The notes under the pieces were generated by a model. It did no database searches and was not told where the DNA came from. It saw only the letters and a list, made by a program, of their open reading frames with translations. The translations under genes and the position numbers were made by a program. A stretch of 64,000 bases of DNA, taken from assembly GCF_009371985.2 (NCBI RefSeq), contig NZ_VIKU02000004.1, positions 186,001 through 250,000 of the forward strand, read 5' to 3'. Positions 8,180 through 18,157 of this stretch are shown here, one piece after another. This DNA is from Pelagihabitans pacificus (lineage in GTDB: Bacteria > Bacteroidota > Bacteroidia > Flavobacteriales > Flavobacteriaceae). Numbering within the stretch: position 1 is the first letter of the stretch; every line of letters begins with the position of its first letter.

Positions 8180-9607
8180 TCATTCCCTTTCGGCCAGCTG
8201 ATCCTTTCCCAATACCATAGTTGCCTGGTGCGCTTGAACCAAGGTTCTTATACTATCAATGAACTCGGGATGCTGTCCGGCAATGTCGAACTGTTCGGAA
8301 GGATCCTCCCCAAGGTGGTACAACAAGGGCGGGTCGTGCCGTTGCTTTTTTCCGAACATGCCATAGGCGCCTTCCGTGATGTAATGAAGTTTGTATGCTT
8401 CGTGACGCACGGCGTACAATTCGGTACCCCGATAGTAAAATATTTGTTTCCTAGGACTAGTGGCATTCTTGAAAAGGGCCGGACTCAGGTCGAATCCGTC
8501 TAACACGCGGTCTTTGGGAAGTGGAACTCCCGCCAAGTTGCTGAAGGTGGTAAAAAGATCTAGGGTACTGCCCAAACCAATGGTGACTCCGCCTTGTATG
8601 CGTCCCGGATTCCAAAAAATAGTCGGTACCCGCATACCCCCTTCCCAAGTACTTCCTTTTCCCGCTCTTAGGAGTCCTGCACTTCCGCCATGGGTGCCAA
8701 AGGATAGCCACGGACCGTTGTCCGAGGTGAAGACGACGATGGTGTTTTCGGCCAGATCCTGCTCCTCTAAAAACGACAGTATTTTACCGACCCCGGCATC
8801 GATTTCGGAAACGACGTCCCCGTAGAGTCCTCGCGCGCTCTTTCCTACGTACTCTTTCGAGGCGTACAGGGGAATGTGCGGCAGATTATGCGCCAAATAA
8901 AGAAAAAAAGGTTTTGTTTTATGAGCTTCTAGAAAGGCCAGGGCCTCTTCCCCGTAGCGTTTGGTGATGGTGTTCTGATTAGCGGGCCGCTCGATAATTT
9001 CCGTATTTCGCATCAAGGGAACGTCAAATAGCCCGGTAGGTACCTCTTCATTGTCTGCTATTAGGTCGCGATAACGTTTGGTGCCCTTAAAATCCATGTC
9101 GTTGGAATACGGAATCCCAAAATAATAGTCGAATCCGTTTTGGGTAGGCAAGTATTCGGACTTATGGCCCAAGTGCCACTTCCCGATACAGGCGGTAGTA
9201 TAGCCTGCTTGCTTCAGCTGCTCCGCCAGGGTGATTTCCCCGGAAGGAAGACCGTTGACCGAGTTGGGAAAAAGTACCCGGTGCACGTCGCTGGCCATTC
9301 CGCTTCGAACCGGTAATCGACCTGTCAACAAAGCGGCCCTACTGGGAGTGCAAACACTGGCAGCTACGTAAAAGTTCGTCCATTTCTGTCCTTCTTGCGC
9401 CATTCTATCCAGGTGTGGCGTTCGAATCGTGGGATGCCCAAAAACGCCTAAATCCCCATATCCTAGGTCATCTGCGAAAATGATGATAAAATTGGGTGGT
9501 CTTTCCTCACTAGACTGGCCTATGGCAGACACCGTCGTTAGTACGAGAAAGCACAGCGACACCAAGCTATGAAATAGGGATGAGTTACGATTAACTGAAA
9601 GCACCAT
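8180..9607 (-). CDS. Formylglycine-dependent sulfatase (arylsulfatase A-like)
   Basis: About 475 residues from ATG 9607. A longer reading from 9658 would overlap the upstream gene and spoil the signal peptide, so I chose 9607. Features are a signal peptide, NFIIIFADDLGYGDLG with metal-binding aspartates, and C-T-P-S-R with Cys86 as the residue converted to formylglycine, followed by AALLTGR. GKWHLGH and FTSDNGPWL complete the S1 sulfatase active site. It hydrolyses sulfate esters, probably of a carbohydrate, in the periplasm. It follows the Gfo/Idh/MocA gene by 4 bases, so the two form an operon. Confidence 0.93.
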   Translation of the reverse strand: MVLSVNRNSSLFHSLVSLCFLVLTTVSAIGQSSEERPPNFIIIFADDLGYGDLGVFGHPTIRTPHLDRMAQEGQKWTNFYVAASVCTPSRAALLTGRLPVRSGMASDVHRVLFPNSVNGLPSGEITLAEQLKQAGYTTACIGKWHLGHKSEYLPTQNGFDYYFGIPYSNDMDFKGTKRYRDLIADNEEVPTGLFDVPLMRNTEIIERPANQNTITKRYGEEALAFLEAHKTKPFFLYLAHNLPHIPLYASKEYVGKSARGLYGDVVSEIDAGVGKILSFLEEQDLAENTIVVFTSDNGPWLSFGTHGGSAGLLRAGKGSTWEGGMRVPTIFWNPGRIQGGVTIGLGSTLDLFTTFSNLAGVPLPKDRVLDGFDLSPALFKNATSPRKQIFYYRGTELYAVRHEAYKLHYITEGAYGMFGKKQRHDPPLLYHLGEDPSEQFDIAGQHPEFIDSIRTLVQAHQATMVLGKDQLAERE

Positions 9608-9611
9608 GGTT

Positions 9612-11036
9612 TTATGAGATTTCCCAACCTTTACGATAACTTCCTTTGACCCACTCATTGGCCAGGTCCCAGTTGGTGACTTTCATTCCGTCGCCGTCCC
9701 ATAGAATTTTACGTCTTCCTGGATACTCGAACGGATCCCAATCACCCAATTTCTTCCCATTTTTCAATTTCTTGAACTGAAATGCCTTAATCGCGAGGTT
9801 ACCCATAAGCACCGCTTCGGTCAGGGGTCCGGAACGTCTAAAGTCCGATGAGGTTTCGGTACCATTCAAACAGCCTTCGACAAAGTTTCGTTGGTGACCG
9901 CCGGTATCGCCTTCGATTCGCGTGAGATACGGAGTTGGAGGATTCAACAGTTTCATGGTTTCAGAGGGTAGCAATCGCGCGTTACGGGAATAAGTGTCGC
10001 ATACCAAAATGCCCCGGGATCCGTAAAAAATCGATCCACCACCTCCGTCACCGATGGTCTCCCCATCCTTCAGTTCGTCAGGAAGATCGGGAAGTAGTCC
10101 GCCATCATACCAATTCAAGGCGATAGCGCCGTGTTCTTCGGTATTGAATTTTAAACGTACAATAGAGGAGGCCGGACAGGACGCGCTATAATTGGCCTCG
10201 ACGAAATCCCCGACCCAATTGGTCGTGCAACTGGCTTCCGCCTCGGAAGGATAGCCCAGATCGAGCACCCCAAAGGGAGTTTCCATAATGTGACATCCCA
10301 TATCACCGAGCGCACCGGTACCAAAATCCCAAAAGCCTCTCCATTTAAATGGGAGGTAGGCGTCGTTATAATCGCGCATTTCGGCAGGACCCAACCAAAG
10401 ATCCCAATCCAGTTCTTTTGGGACAGGGTCTTTTCCTTTGGGAACCGGTACTCCTTGAGGCCAAACGGGTCGGTTAGTCCAACAGTCTACCTTATACACT
10501 TTTCCGATAACACCCGATTGAATCCATTCCTTGGCCTCTCGACTACCATCGCTCGAGGCGCCTTGGTTCCCCATTTGTGTCACGATGTTATTTTCTTTCG
10601 CTACCTGGGTCATCATTCGAGCCTCATTGATGTTATGGGTCAAGGGCTTCTCGACGTAGGCGTGCTTTTTGGCCTTCATGAACGGTAATGCGATAGGGGC
10701 ATGTGTATGATCGGGGGTCGCCACCATTATGGCGTCGATGTCGTTCAGATGTTTATCATAGACTTTTCTAAAATCCTTATAACGAGAGGCTTTGGGATAG
10801 TTTTTGTAAGTCTCCGCAGCCCGTCGGTCATCGACATCGCATAGGGTCACAAATTTGACTTTATTGGTTTCGGCCAAGCCGCGCATCACTCCGGCGCCCC
10901 GTCCACCAACACCGAACGCCCCTATATAAAGCGTGTCACTGGGTGCTACATGGGTCTTTCCCATGACGAAACTGGGAACTATTGAAAAAACGGTTGAAGC
11001 TGCCGCCGTTTTTTTGATAAATTTTCTTCTTTGCAT
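9612..11036 (-). CDS. Gfo/Idh/MocA family oxidoreductase with Tat signal
   Basis: A 474-residue protein. The N-terminus has a twin-arginine signal (RRKFIKKTAA) followed by a hydrophobic stretch, implying folded export. The mature part begins with a Rossmann fold (YIGAFGVGGRGAGVM) and contains the family motif EKPLTHN with the substrate-site lysine. Family members oxidise or rearrange sugars with tightly bound NAD(P). The neighbouring sulfatase suggests joint action on a sulfated or modified sugar. It is the first gene of the two-gene operon. Confidence 0.9.
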   Translation of the reverse strand: MQRRKFIKKTAAASTVFSIVPSFVMGKTHVAPSDTLYIGAFGVGGRGAGVMRGLAETNKVKFVTLCDVDDRRAAETYKNYPKASRYKDFRKVYDKHLNDIDAIMVATPDHTHAPIALPFMKAKKHAYVEKPLTHNINEARMMTQVAKENNIVTQMGNQGASSDGSREAKEWIQSGVIGKVYKVDCWTNRPVWPQGVPVPKGKDPVPKELDWDLWLGPAEMRDYNDAYLPFKWRGFWDFGTGALGDMGCHIMETPFGVLDLGYPSEAEASCTTNWVGDFVEANYSASCPASSIVRLKFNTEEHGAIALNWYDGGLLPDLPDELKDGETIGDGGGGSIFYGSRGILVCDTYSRNARLLPSETMKLLNPPTPYLTRIEGDTGGHQRNFVEGCLNGTETSSDFRRSGPLTEAVLMGNLAIKAFQFKKLKNGKKLGDWDPFEYPGRRKILWDGDGMKVTNWDLANEWVKGSYRKGWEIS

Positions 11037-11185
11037 TGTTAAGGAGATTCTCTATTTGAATTTGGAAGATACAAAAAAAAGTACTCCCGTTATAAGGAAG
11101 GAAACCGTGAGACAAGGGGGCGATCATGGGCAAGGGCTTTGATTGAAGGGCGCCTACATTGGTCTGGGAAAGCAAGGATTACCCA

Positions 11186-11845
11186 CTAGCGACCCTCCCA
11201 TTCTTTATAAAATTGTTCGAGGAAGTCTAGCATAAACCGATGTCGTTTTTCGGCCATCTCTTTACCTGTTTCGGTATTCATCCTGTCTTTGAGCAACAAA
11301 AGTTTTTCGTAAAAATGGTTAATGGTAGGGGCCGTCGTTTTTTTGTACTCCTCCTTGGTCATATTGAGGTTTGGTACAATCGCTGGATTATAAAGTTCCC
11401 GATTCTTGAATCCGCCGTAGTTGAACGCCCGGGCAATTCCGATGGCGCCAATGGCATCCAAACGGTCCGCATCTTGCACAACTTGAAGTTCGGGAGATGT
11501 GAACGTTGTATCCCCCTTTTTTTCTAAACTATTTTTGAAGGAGCTATTTTCCATAATCCGGATGACATGTGAAATGACAGCCTTGTCGACATCTATTGAT
11601 TTCATAAAATCCCTCGCAATCCTTGGTCCGACCGTTTCATCGCCATCATGGAATTTGGCATCCGCGATGTCGTGTAACAGCGCGCCCAAGGCCACGGTTA
11701 GGCTATCTACTTTTTCTCCCTTTGCAATTGTACGGGCATTTGTATATACCCTTTGAATATGAAACCAGTCGTGGCCTCCTTCGGCTCCTTCCAGTTCTTT
11801 CTTTACGAAGGCGATGGTTTTATCAATGAGCAGTTGATTGTTCAT
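11186..11845 (-). CDS. HD domain phosphohydrolase
   Basis: A 219-residue HD-domain protein: HDWFHIQRV near residue 25, then the HD pair at 58-59 in ALLHDIADAKFHDGD, and VQDADRLDAIGAIG near residue 130. These give the metal-binding histidines and aspartates of the HD superfamily, close to the YpgQ/YedJ type. Relatives act on nucleotides or other phosphates, but the substrate is unknown. Its start overlaps the stop of the acyltransferase gene by four bases, so translation is probably coupled. Confidence 0.88.
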   Translation of the reverse strand: MNNQLLIDKTIAFVKKELEGAEGGHDWFHIQRVYTNARTIAKGEKVDSLTVALGALLHDIADAKFHDGDETVGPRIARDFMKSIDVDKAVISHVIRIMENSSFKNSLEKKGDTTFTSPELQVVQDADRLDAIGAIGIARAFNYGGFKNRELYNPAIVPNLNMTKEEYKKTTAPTINHFYEKLLLLKDRMNTETGKEMAEKRHRFMLDFLEQFYKEWEGR

Positions 11846-12579
11846 TTGAATGAGTTTATACCCGAAACTACTACCTTTTCAACTTCGACCAAAAGCTCAT
11901 CCAGATTTCCCTTGATTTCCAACGGAGGATGTACATCGAATGTAATGTGGTTGCCAATACCGTTAGGGAATTTACCATAACGAAGCATTTTCCAGGAATT
12001 ATTGATGCTGATCGGGATGACCAAGGCCGAAGGAGCATTTTTCATCAAGAGTTTGAGCCCGGTCGTTTTGAATGGTTTCGGATGCCCATCGCGGCTTCGG
12101 GTCCCCTCTGGAAAAATCACTGCGCCCCGTCGATGTTTTTCGATATACTTTCCCAATTTCGAAATCTCGCCAAGGGCCTGTTTACTATCCTTTCGGTCGA
12201 TAAGTACCGAACCGCCATGCCGAAGGTTGTACGAAACACTGGGAATGCCCTTACCCAATTCTTTTTTGCTAACAAACTTTGGGTGGTGCTTGCGCATGTG
12301 CCAGATCACGGGGGGTATGTCATGCATACTCTGGTGATTGAGTACCATGATGCTCGGCCGATCGGCTGGAATGTCATGCGGATTGTTAAAGGAATAGGTA
12401 GTACCGAGAATATGGGTGCAACGCAGAAGACAGAGGTTCAAAATCGACACACTTCTTTTATGCGCCTCGTATCCAAATAGATTGAAGCAGATCCATTGTA
12501 CCGGATGAAAGACCAATAGGCACAGCCCAAAGAAAATCAGGTACAGGATACTCAGTGGATAGGCCAGTAACTTTCGCAT
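11842..12579 (-). CDS. PlsC-type lysophospholipid acyltransferase
   Basis: A 245-residue membrane-associated acyltransferase. One or two hydrophobic helices (about 5-30) precede the catalytic motif N-H-x4-D (His82, Asp87 in NHQSMHDIP). The second motif FPEGTRSR follows near residue 157. By family it transfers an acyl chain to 1-acylglycerol-3-phosphate, giving phosphatidic acid at the inner membrane. A TAnnTTTG element ends five bases before the start codon, implying a very short or absent leader. Confidence 0.9.
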   Translation of the reverse strand: MRKLLAYPLSILYLIFFGLCLLVFHPVQWICFNLFGYEAHKRSVSILNLCLLRCTHILGTTYSFNNPHDIPADRPSIMVLNHQSMHDIPPVIWHMRKHHPKFVSKKELGKGIPSVSYNLRHGGSVLIDRKDSKQALGEISKLGKYIEKHRRGAVIFPEGTRSRDGHPKPFKTTGLKLLMKNAPSALVIPISINNSWKMLRYGKFPNGIGNHITFDVHPPLEIKGNLDELLVEVEKVVVSGINSFK

Positions 12580-12583
12580 GGGA

Positions 12584-12591
12584 CAAAAGTA
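12584..12591 (-). promoter_or_regulatory. Putative -7 element (TACTTTTG) of the PlsC/HD operon
   Basis: It reads TACTTTTG on the minus strand and fits the Bacteroidota TAnnTTTG consensus. It ends five bases before the ATG, so transcription would start at or next to the start codon. No clear TTG is at the -33 position. Confidence 0.4.
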
Positions 12592-12623
12592 AGATTCTGT
12601 CTGATTTTTTGGAATAAAAATAA

Positions 12624-12649
12624 AGACCGTTTCAATAAAGAAACGGTCT
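12624..12649 (-). terminator. Intrinsic terminator hairpin downstream of bacilliredoxin
   Basis: A perfect 10-bp stem (AGACCGTTTC at 12624-12633 against 12640-12649) with a 6-base loop. A T-rich run follows on the minus strand (complement of 12611-12623). T-rich DNA also follows on the plus side, so it may work in both directions. It lies about 120 bases past the bacilliredoxin stop and just before the PlsC promoter. Confidence 0.65.
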
Positions 12650-12769
12650 CACAGTTTTACATTTTTTTTCCAGACATATCGTCAAATCCCTTAAAACTTG
12701 ACCTTGTGGTCGGGATTGATCCAACCTGCTATTTCGCATAGCGACAAGCCTATGCAAGATGGTTTCCCA

Positions 12770-13180
12770 TTAACAATACTCGTCGTAGGCGCCCTTAAGA
12801 TTGTCGGCAATCATTTCTGCAGGTCTTCCTTCGATGTGGTGACGCTCGATCATATGCACCAATTCCCCGTTTTTGAACAGGGCCATGCTGGGTGATGAAG
12901 GTGGAAAAGGCACCATCAGATTTCGGGCGGCATCCACTGCCTCCGTGTCCACACCGGCAAAAACTGTCACAAGATGATCCGGTTTTTTGGCATGCTGTAG
13001 ACTTATTTTAGCTGCGGGTCGGGCATTGGCGGCAGCACAACCACAAACAGAATTGACTACGACAAGGGTAGTACCGTCCTGATTGATCGCTTTTTCAACT
13101 GCTTCGGCCGTATATAATTCTTCGAACCCGGCCATCGCCAAGTCGTCTCTCATAGGTTTTACTAATTCTGCGGGATACAT
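12770..13180 (-). CDS. BrxA/BrxB family bacilliredoxin
   Basis: A 136-residue thioredoxin-fold protein with the C-G-C motif (Cys46, Cys48) in NSVCGCAAANARPA, the hallmark of the YphP/YqiW bacilliredoxin family. In Firmicutes these remove bacillithiol from oxidised proteins, and some Bacteroidota also carry the family. No bacillithiol synthesis gene is visible in this window. It is a single gene with its own -7 element upstream and a terminator downstream. Confidence 0.92.
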   Translation of the reverse strand: MYPAELVKPMRDDLAMAGFEELYTAEAVEKAINQDGTTLVVVNSVCGCAAANARPAAKISLQHAKKPDHLVTVFAGVDTEAVDAARNLMVPFPPSSPSMALFKNGELVHMIERHHIEGRPAEMIADNLKGAYDEYC

Positions 13181-13202
13181 AGTCTATTTTTTTGTTAGGG
13201 TT

Positions 13203-13210
13203 CAAATATA
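13203..13210 (-). promoter_or_regulatory. Putative -7 element (TATATTTG) of bacilliredoxin
   Basis: TATATTTG on the minus strand matches the Bacteroidota TAnnTTTG consensus, 22 bases before the start codon. I see no TTG at the expected -33 spacing, so this rests on the -7 element alone. Confidence 0.35.
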
Positions 13211-13384
13211 CCAATTTTATGATGTTTTTTCGATGCCAGTTAACGTTTCATTCTGAAATAAAAGATAGGAAGATAAAACTGGAATAATTTGTGGACCCAG
13301 GTTCATGTGAATCGTTAAGGCGGTAAATAGCCCTTGAATTTTATTCTACCTAAAATCCTATCTTTGGCAAAAACCGGACGTTTT

Positions 13385-14119
13385 ATGATTAAATGGATCG
13401 CAGCCCTGCTGGGCTACTACCTTTTTCGTTTTCCTGGAGCTATCGTAGGTTTCTTTTTGGGAAGCTTTATAGACAACATGAAGGATAGTGGTGGTCAACC
13501 TCGAAGCGTGTTGCGTGATATCACTCGTCAAAGTGTTTCTCCGGCCGATTTTGAGTTGAATCTGTTATCGCTCTGCTCCTTGGTCATCAAAGCCGATGGG
13601 AATGTAAGTAAGACCGAGATGGACTATGTGCGCCAATACTTCATTAGCACCTATGGGAAGGATAAGGCGAATGCCATCTTCCGGACTTTTAACGATATCA
13701 ACAAAAAGCGGGAGATTTCGGCATCACGGATCTGTAACTACCTCAACCAACGTACCCGCTACGCAGTACGACTACAACTATTACACTTTTTGTTTGGAAT
13801 CGCTCAGGCCGATGGCACCGTAAGCAAGGCGGAAATCTCGAAAATCCAAGAAATCGCAGGTTACTTGAAGGTGTCTTTACGGGACTTCGAGAGCATTAAG
13901 GCGATGTTTGTCAAAGAGGCCGATACTGCCTATAAAATCCTTGAAATCGATAAGACGGCCACCGACAATGAAGTCAAAAAAGCGTACCGGACCATGGTAA
14001 AAAAATACCATCCAGATCGAGTAAATACCCAAGACGAGGCCATCAAAAAAGGAGCCGAGGAAAAATTCAAGGAAGTCCAAAAGGCGTACGAGACCATTCA
14101 ATCGGAGCGGGGACTATAA
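13385..14119 (+). CDS. TerB-like and DnaJ domain membrane protein
   Basis: About 244 residues from ATG 13385. That start directly precedes the membrane segment IKWIAALLGYYLF...IVGFFLGSF, whereas the longer reading from 13334 adds a non-conserved stretch. A TerB-like acidic helical domain follows (about 55-165). A C-terminal J domain carries H-P-D at residues 209-211 (KKYHPDR). This layout is like DjlA: a membrane-anchored co-chaperone that stimulates a DnaK-type ATPase. It is a single gene. Confidence 0.88.
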   Translation: MIKWIAALLGYYLFRFPGAIVGFFLGSFIDNMKDSGGQPRSVLRDITRQSVSPADFELNLLSLCSLVIKADGNVSKTEMDYVRQYFISTYGKDKANAIFRTFNDINKKREISASRICNYLNQRTRYAVRLQLLHFLFGIAQADGTVSKAEISKIQEIAGYLKVSLRDFESIKAMFVKEADTAYKILEIDKTATDNEVKKAYRTMVKKYHPDRVNTQDEAIKKGAEEKFKEVQKAYETIQSERGL

Positions 14120-14339
14120 AAGCTCAAACGCAAGCTAGAGTATCAATTCGAAAATAGCCTAGATAGATTCCAGCACAAGGAAAAAGTAGCTTTCCCAAGC
14201 GATCCTAAGTGCACTGTTCAAGGTACAATCCTAAGGGCTCAAAGCTATGTTCTTAAATTCTAAAAGCCCTTTTTGCAGATAGCCTTTTGTTAAAGACAAT
14301 ACTGGACTTCTGTTTGAACTTGCTATTTGAACCAGTTTT

Positions 14340-14882
14340 TTAGGCTTCGGGATTCTTCTCCCGCACTTTCTTATAAAGTTTTATTCCCAACATCAGCAAT
14401 ACCCCCAAGCCTATGATCCCGACCAGTCCGAAAACCCAATTGATAGCGCTTTTAAGAACTACCAGAAAAACCACGGCGAAGAGGATGATGGTGGCCCCTT
14501 CGTTCCAGATACGCATGTAGTTGCTGGTATAGTTGACTTCATTGCGCTGTAGTTGTTTGAAGATAAGGTGGTTTTTGATATGGTATGCGAACAACAAGGC
14601 CACGAAAGCCAGTTTCACATGCATCCAGGGTTGCTGCAACCAAGCCGGTATCAGTAAAAGCAACCATATCGCCGTAAGGGTGCATAATATGGCAGAGGGC
14701 CAGGTTATGATGTACCACAGGCGTTTGGTCATCAGTCGCAACTGTTTGGTCAAAATTTCCTTTTCAGGAGATGCCTTTTGAGATGCTTCAATATGATAAA
14801 TAAACAGTCGAGGAATATAAAAGAGCCCTGCGAACCAGGTTACGACGAAAATCAGATGAAAGGCTTTGACGTAATTATACAC
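14340..14882 (-). CDS. HemJ-like protoporphyrinogen IX oxidase (CopD-family annotation)
   Basis: A four- to five-helix membrane protein of about 180 residues. The start VYNYVKAFHLIFVVTWFAG carries the conserved histidine, with a further conserved part at LWYIITWP and KLAFV. HemJ catalyses protoporphyrinogen IX to protoporphyrin IX in bacteria lacking HemG/HemY. I take GTG at 14882 as the start because the family begins at YNY; an ATG at 14936 would add 18 poorly fitting residues. Ferrochelatase, the next enzyme, is encoded 22 kb away. The C-terminal hydrophobic extension is longer than in classical HemJ. Confidence 0.75.
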   Translation of the reverse strand: MYNYVKAFHLIFVVTWFAGLFYIPRLFIYHIEASQKASPEKEILTKQLRLMTKRLWYIITWPSAILCTLTAIWLLLLIPAWLQQPWMHVKLAFVALLFAYHIKNHLIFKQLQRNEVNYTSNYMRIWNEGATIILFAVVFLVVLKSAINWVFGLVGIIGLGVLLMLGIKLYKKVREKNPEA

Positions 14883-14951
14883 GTACTTTCCAGGTTTCGG
14901 TTGAAAGTTCAAAGTTACGGAAAAAGGACCCTTCAATTTAATCCTTTGTCC

Positions 14952-17900
14952 TTATAAACGAATCGCTCCGATTCCCGCCTCCCAAAGTTTTTTATTGAAA
15001 TCGGGAATGGCGGTTTTCATAAAAGTATTCGCCTGGCTTTCCAACGTTTTCCATTGGGCGTCCAATTCGGCTTTTCGGTCACGTGAAGGTTGGTTGACTC
15101 GTGGAATGGCACTGTTTGTGGCATCTATCAAGAACAGGTATTCCGCGGTGAATTTGTTGGGGAAGTTCTCTACATCGTCATAGGCCTGCGATTTTCGTTG
15201 TACCATCTCTTGATCCCAAGCATCCAACTGTGCAAGCAGTTTTTGGCCTTCGGCCTTTAGTGAGACATCCACGAGGTCTTCCAAGATGGTATTCAATTGT
15301 TGTTGGGCTTCGTACAACGAATTCACCTTGTGGTGCATTGCGGTGAGCGTTTGTTCCAACCCCGTCATAAATTCGTGGTACGCCTCGTACTGCCCCTCGC
15401 TGGTTTGATAGGTGGGCATTGGGGCAATAGCGCCGACTGCGCTGATGGTTTTCCCATCAACCTTTAGATCAATGGTGTAGTCCCCCGGGGGAACCACATG
15501 GCCTCGAAACCCTGATTCAATGTACACTCCTGGAATCCCAGGTAACAAGGGAGTGCGCATGTCCCAAACAAATCGGTTAAGTCCGGGATTTGTAGGGAGC
15601 ACCGGAGCAGGCGGTGGACCGCCACCGTTATGGGGTCGGTAGTGCTTGTCTTTTTCTGAGGAAAAGCTTCGAACAAGACCTCCCTGAGCATCCTTTATTT
15701 CCATGGTAATGATTACGGAATCTTGTAATTTGGGTAATTCGTAATAGAGCACCATGCCGTTGGCAGGGTTCACCCCATGAAAGTCCATCGACCCATCAAA
15801 TTTTGACGAATCCCCGTTTAAAGGGCTTCGCCAGGAACCATTCAAGGCTTCGGCGGGCGCGTAAAGTTTGGCTCCCTGTTTCTCAGGGTCGTATTGTGTC
15901 AACACGGATAGATCATCCAAAATCCAGAATGAGCGGCCCGAAGTGGCCACGATCAAATTGCCGCGATGCACCTTTAAATCGGTAATGGGGGCGGTAGGAA
16001 GATTTAGTTGAAAGGAGGTCCACGATTTCCCGCCGTTCCAAGAAAGGTAAAGGCCTTTTTCCGTCCCGGCGTACAACAAATCCCTGCGGTCTTGGTCTTC
16101 CCGTACTACTCGCGTGTAGGAGCCGTATGGAATGCCCGTAGTGATATTCGTCCATGTTTTCCCGTAGTCGGTCGATTTGTATAGGGCCGGCGTATAATCG
16201 TTAAACTTGTATTTGGTGGTGGCTATGTAAACCGTGGCCGGATCATGGGGCGATATCTCGATGGCATTCACCAAGGTCTCACCCAAATTCTTGGGTGTGA
16301 TATTCTGCCAGGTTTCCCCGTTGTCTTTACTGATATGCACTAGCCCGTCGTCACTACCGGTATAGAATACCCCAGCTTCATGGGTCGATTCGATCATATA
16401 GGCAATAGTGCCATAATTCTCCGCTCCGACGGCTTCATTGGTATACGGGCCGCCGCCCTTCCCTTGTTTTTCGTCGATGTTCCTTGTAAGGTCGGGTGAG
16501 ATTTCCTCCCAGGTAATACCCATGTCCCTTGTGCGCATCACTAGTTGGGCGCAGTGGTAAAAGGTATTGGGTTCGTGCTGTGATTTGATGATGGGGGCGT
16601 TCCAATTATATAGATATTTCATGTCCCGGGCTTCCCTTCCCAGATATTGTATTGGCGCTGCCATGACTTGGGTCCCGACTTTGGATTCGGAATCCAAAAG
16701 TTCAATGGTGCCCAGATAACTGCCGCCCATGACGTACCTCGGATTGTCGGGGTCGAAGGCCAAAAAGGCACTTTCACCTCCTGCAGAGTCGCTCCAATCC
16801 CGTTCGCTAATGCCGCTACTTCCCACAGATAGACTTGCAATTTTTACGGAGGAGTTGTCCTGTTGACCGCCATAAATATTGTAGGGAAATAGATTATCAA
16901 CACTAATTCTATAAAATTGGGCCGTAGGCATAATATCCTGGGTCGACCAATGTTTTCCAAAATTAAAACTGATGGAAGCACCCCCATCATCGGCTAGTAC
17001 CATATTATCCGAATTATCGGGATTGATCCAAAGGTCGTGGTAATCGCCATGGGCTACATTGAGGTCTTCCCAAGTCTTGCCGCCATCGATGGAACGCAAA
17101 AAGGGTGCGCTCATTACATAGACCACGTTTTCGTTATTGGGGTCCGGAAATACTTCAATATAGTACCAAGCCCGTTGCACTAATCGATTGTCACCGCTGA
17201 CCATACTCCAACTTTTTCCGGCATCGTTGGAAACGAAGAGTCCGCCTTTATCGGCGTTACTATCGCTCTCGATTAGGGCGAATACCTTGTCGGAGTTGGC
17301 CGGACTCACCGCAATAGCCATTTTCCCTTTTTCTTCGGGTAGCCCTTGGGTTAACTCGGTCCAAGTTTCCCCCGCATCCGTCGATTTGTAGAGACCACTG
17401 CCTTCACCGCCGCTGATCATTACATTGGGGTCGCGTTCATGGTGCCATAATGCCGCATAGAGTATATTCGGGTCGGTGGCATCCATGGAAAGTTCCACAC
17501 CACCGCTCAGTTCATTTTTGTAGAGCACCTTTTTCCAAGTCGCTCCCCCATCCTCGGATTTGTAGATGCCCCGATCGGGTGTCGGACCGTATAAAGCCCC
17601 TTGGGCGGCAACGTACACGATGTCCGGATTTTTTGGATGGATGACGATACGTGAGATATGCTGGGTCTTCTCCAAACCGATTCTTGTCCAGGTCTTTCCT
17701 GCGTTGGTCGATTTGTAGACGCCGTCGCCATAGGAAGCCATCACACCTCGTGGTGCATGTTCCCCCATCCCACAGTAGACTACGTTCGGGTCGGAAGCCG
17801 ATACGGCTACCGCGCCGACGGAACCCATTTCAAAAAAGCCATCCGAAATATTGTTCCAATGCTGTCCCGCATCGGTCGTTTTCCAGAGTCCGCCCCCGGT

Positions 17901-18074
17901 GGTTCCCATGTAGTAGGTCAAGGGATCGCCAATTACCCCTGTGGCACAGACGGAGCGGCCTCCACGAAACGGTCCGATATTCCTGAATTTTAGGGGTTTG
18001 AAATACTCCTCTGCGGTCTGGGCAAAGGTGAGGGTGGTCGTCAATAAGAGCAGTAGGAGTAACTTTTTTTTCAT
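14952..18074 (-). CDS. Large secreted BNR/VPS10-type beta-propeller protein, copy 1
   Basis: About 1040 residues, starting at ATG 18074 with a strong signal peptide ending TFAQ. The reading from 18083 would need TTG. The body holds many Asp-box (BNR) repeats of the form S-x-D-x-G-x-T-W, for example [24 protein letters not shown] and SKDNGETW, typical of sortilin/VPS10-like ten-bladed propellers. The last about 300 residues form a separate helical/beta domain. Such proteins are often annotated 'glycosyl hydrolase', but no catalytic residues are evident. It is the last gene of the S8-BNR-BNR run, 74 bases after copy 2. Confidence 0.88.
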   Translation of the reverse strand: MKKKLLLLLLLTTTLTFAQTAEEYFKPLKFRNIGPFRGGRSVCATGVIGDPLTYYMGTTGGGLWKTTDAGQHWNNISDGFFEMGSVGAVAVSASDPNVVYCGMGEHAPRGVMASYGDGVYKSTNAGKTWTRIGLEKTQHISRIVIHPKNPDIVYVAAQGALYGPTPDRGIYKSEDGGATWKKVLYKNELSGGVELSMDATDPNILYAALWHHERDPNVMISGGEGSGLYKSTDAGETWTELTQGLPEEKGKMAIAVSPANSDKVFALIESDSNADKGGLFVSNDAGKSWSMVSGDNRLVQRAWYYIEVFPDPNNENVVYVMSAPFLRSIDGGKTWEDLNVAHGDYHDLWINPDNSDNMVLADDGGASISFNFGKHWSTQDIMPTAQFYRISVDNLFPYNIYGGQQDNSSVKIASLSVGSSGISERDWSDSAGGESAFLAFDPDNPRYVMGGSYLGTIELLDSESKVGTQVMAAPIQYLGREARDMKYLYNWNAPIIKSQHEPNTFYHCAQLVMRTRDMGITWEEISPDLTRNIDEKQGKGGGPYTNEAVGAENYGTIAYMIESTHEAGVFYTGSDDGLVHISKDNGETWQNITPKNLGETLVNAIEISPHDPATVYIATTKYKFNDYTPALYKSTDYGKTWTNITTGIPYGSYTRVVREDQDRRDLLYAGTEKGLYLSWNGGKSWTSFQLNLPTAPITDLKVHRGNLIVATSGRSFWILDDLSVLTQYDPEKQGAKLYAPAEALNGSWRSPLNGDSSKFDGSMDFHGVNPANGMVLYYELPKLQDSVIITMEIKDAQGGLVRSFSSEKDKHYRPHNGGGPPPAPVLPTNPGLNRFVWDMRTPLLPGIPGVYIESGFRGHVVPPGDYTIDLKVDGKTISAVGAIAPMPTYQTSEGQYEAYHEFMTGLEQTLTAMHHKVNSLYEAQQQLNTILEDLVDVSLKAEGQKLLAQLDAWDQEMVQRKSQAYDDVENFPNKFTAEYLFLIDATNSAIPRVNQPSRDRKAELDAQWKTLESQANTFMKTAIPDFNKKLWEAGIGAIRL

Positions 18075-18157
18075 GGGTATCAAGATTTTTAGAAGAAATT
18101 TAACCCCTTAATACGGAGGACTGTTTTTTAACTTTTTTGTAAAGTATCAACAACGCG

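Noticed and set aside
11929-12480. A 183-codon plus-strand frame
   Set aside because: Antisense to the PlsC gene, which has both catalytic motifs. No recognisable protein on the plus strand.
14234-14274. AGGGCT/AGCCCT stem followed by T5 after the DnaJ-domain gene
   Set aside because: Six base pairs with a 25-base loop is too weak to call a terminator.
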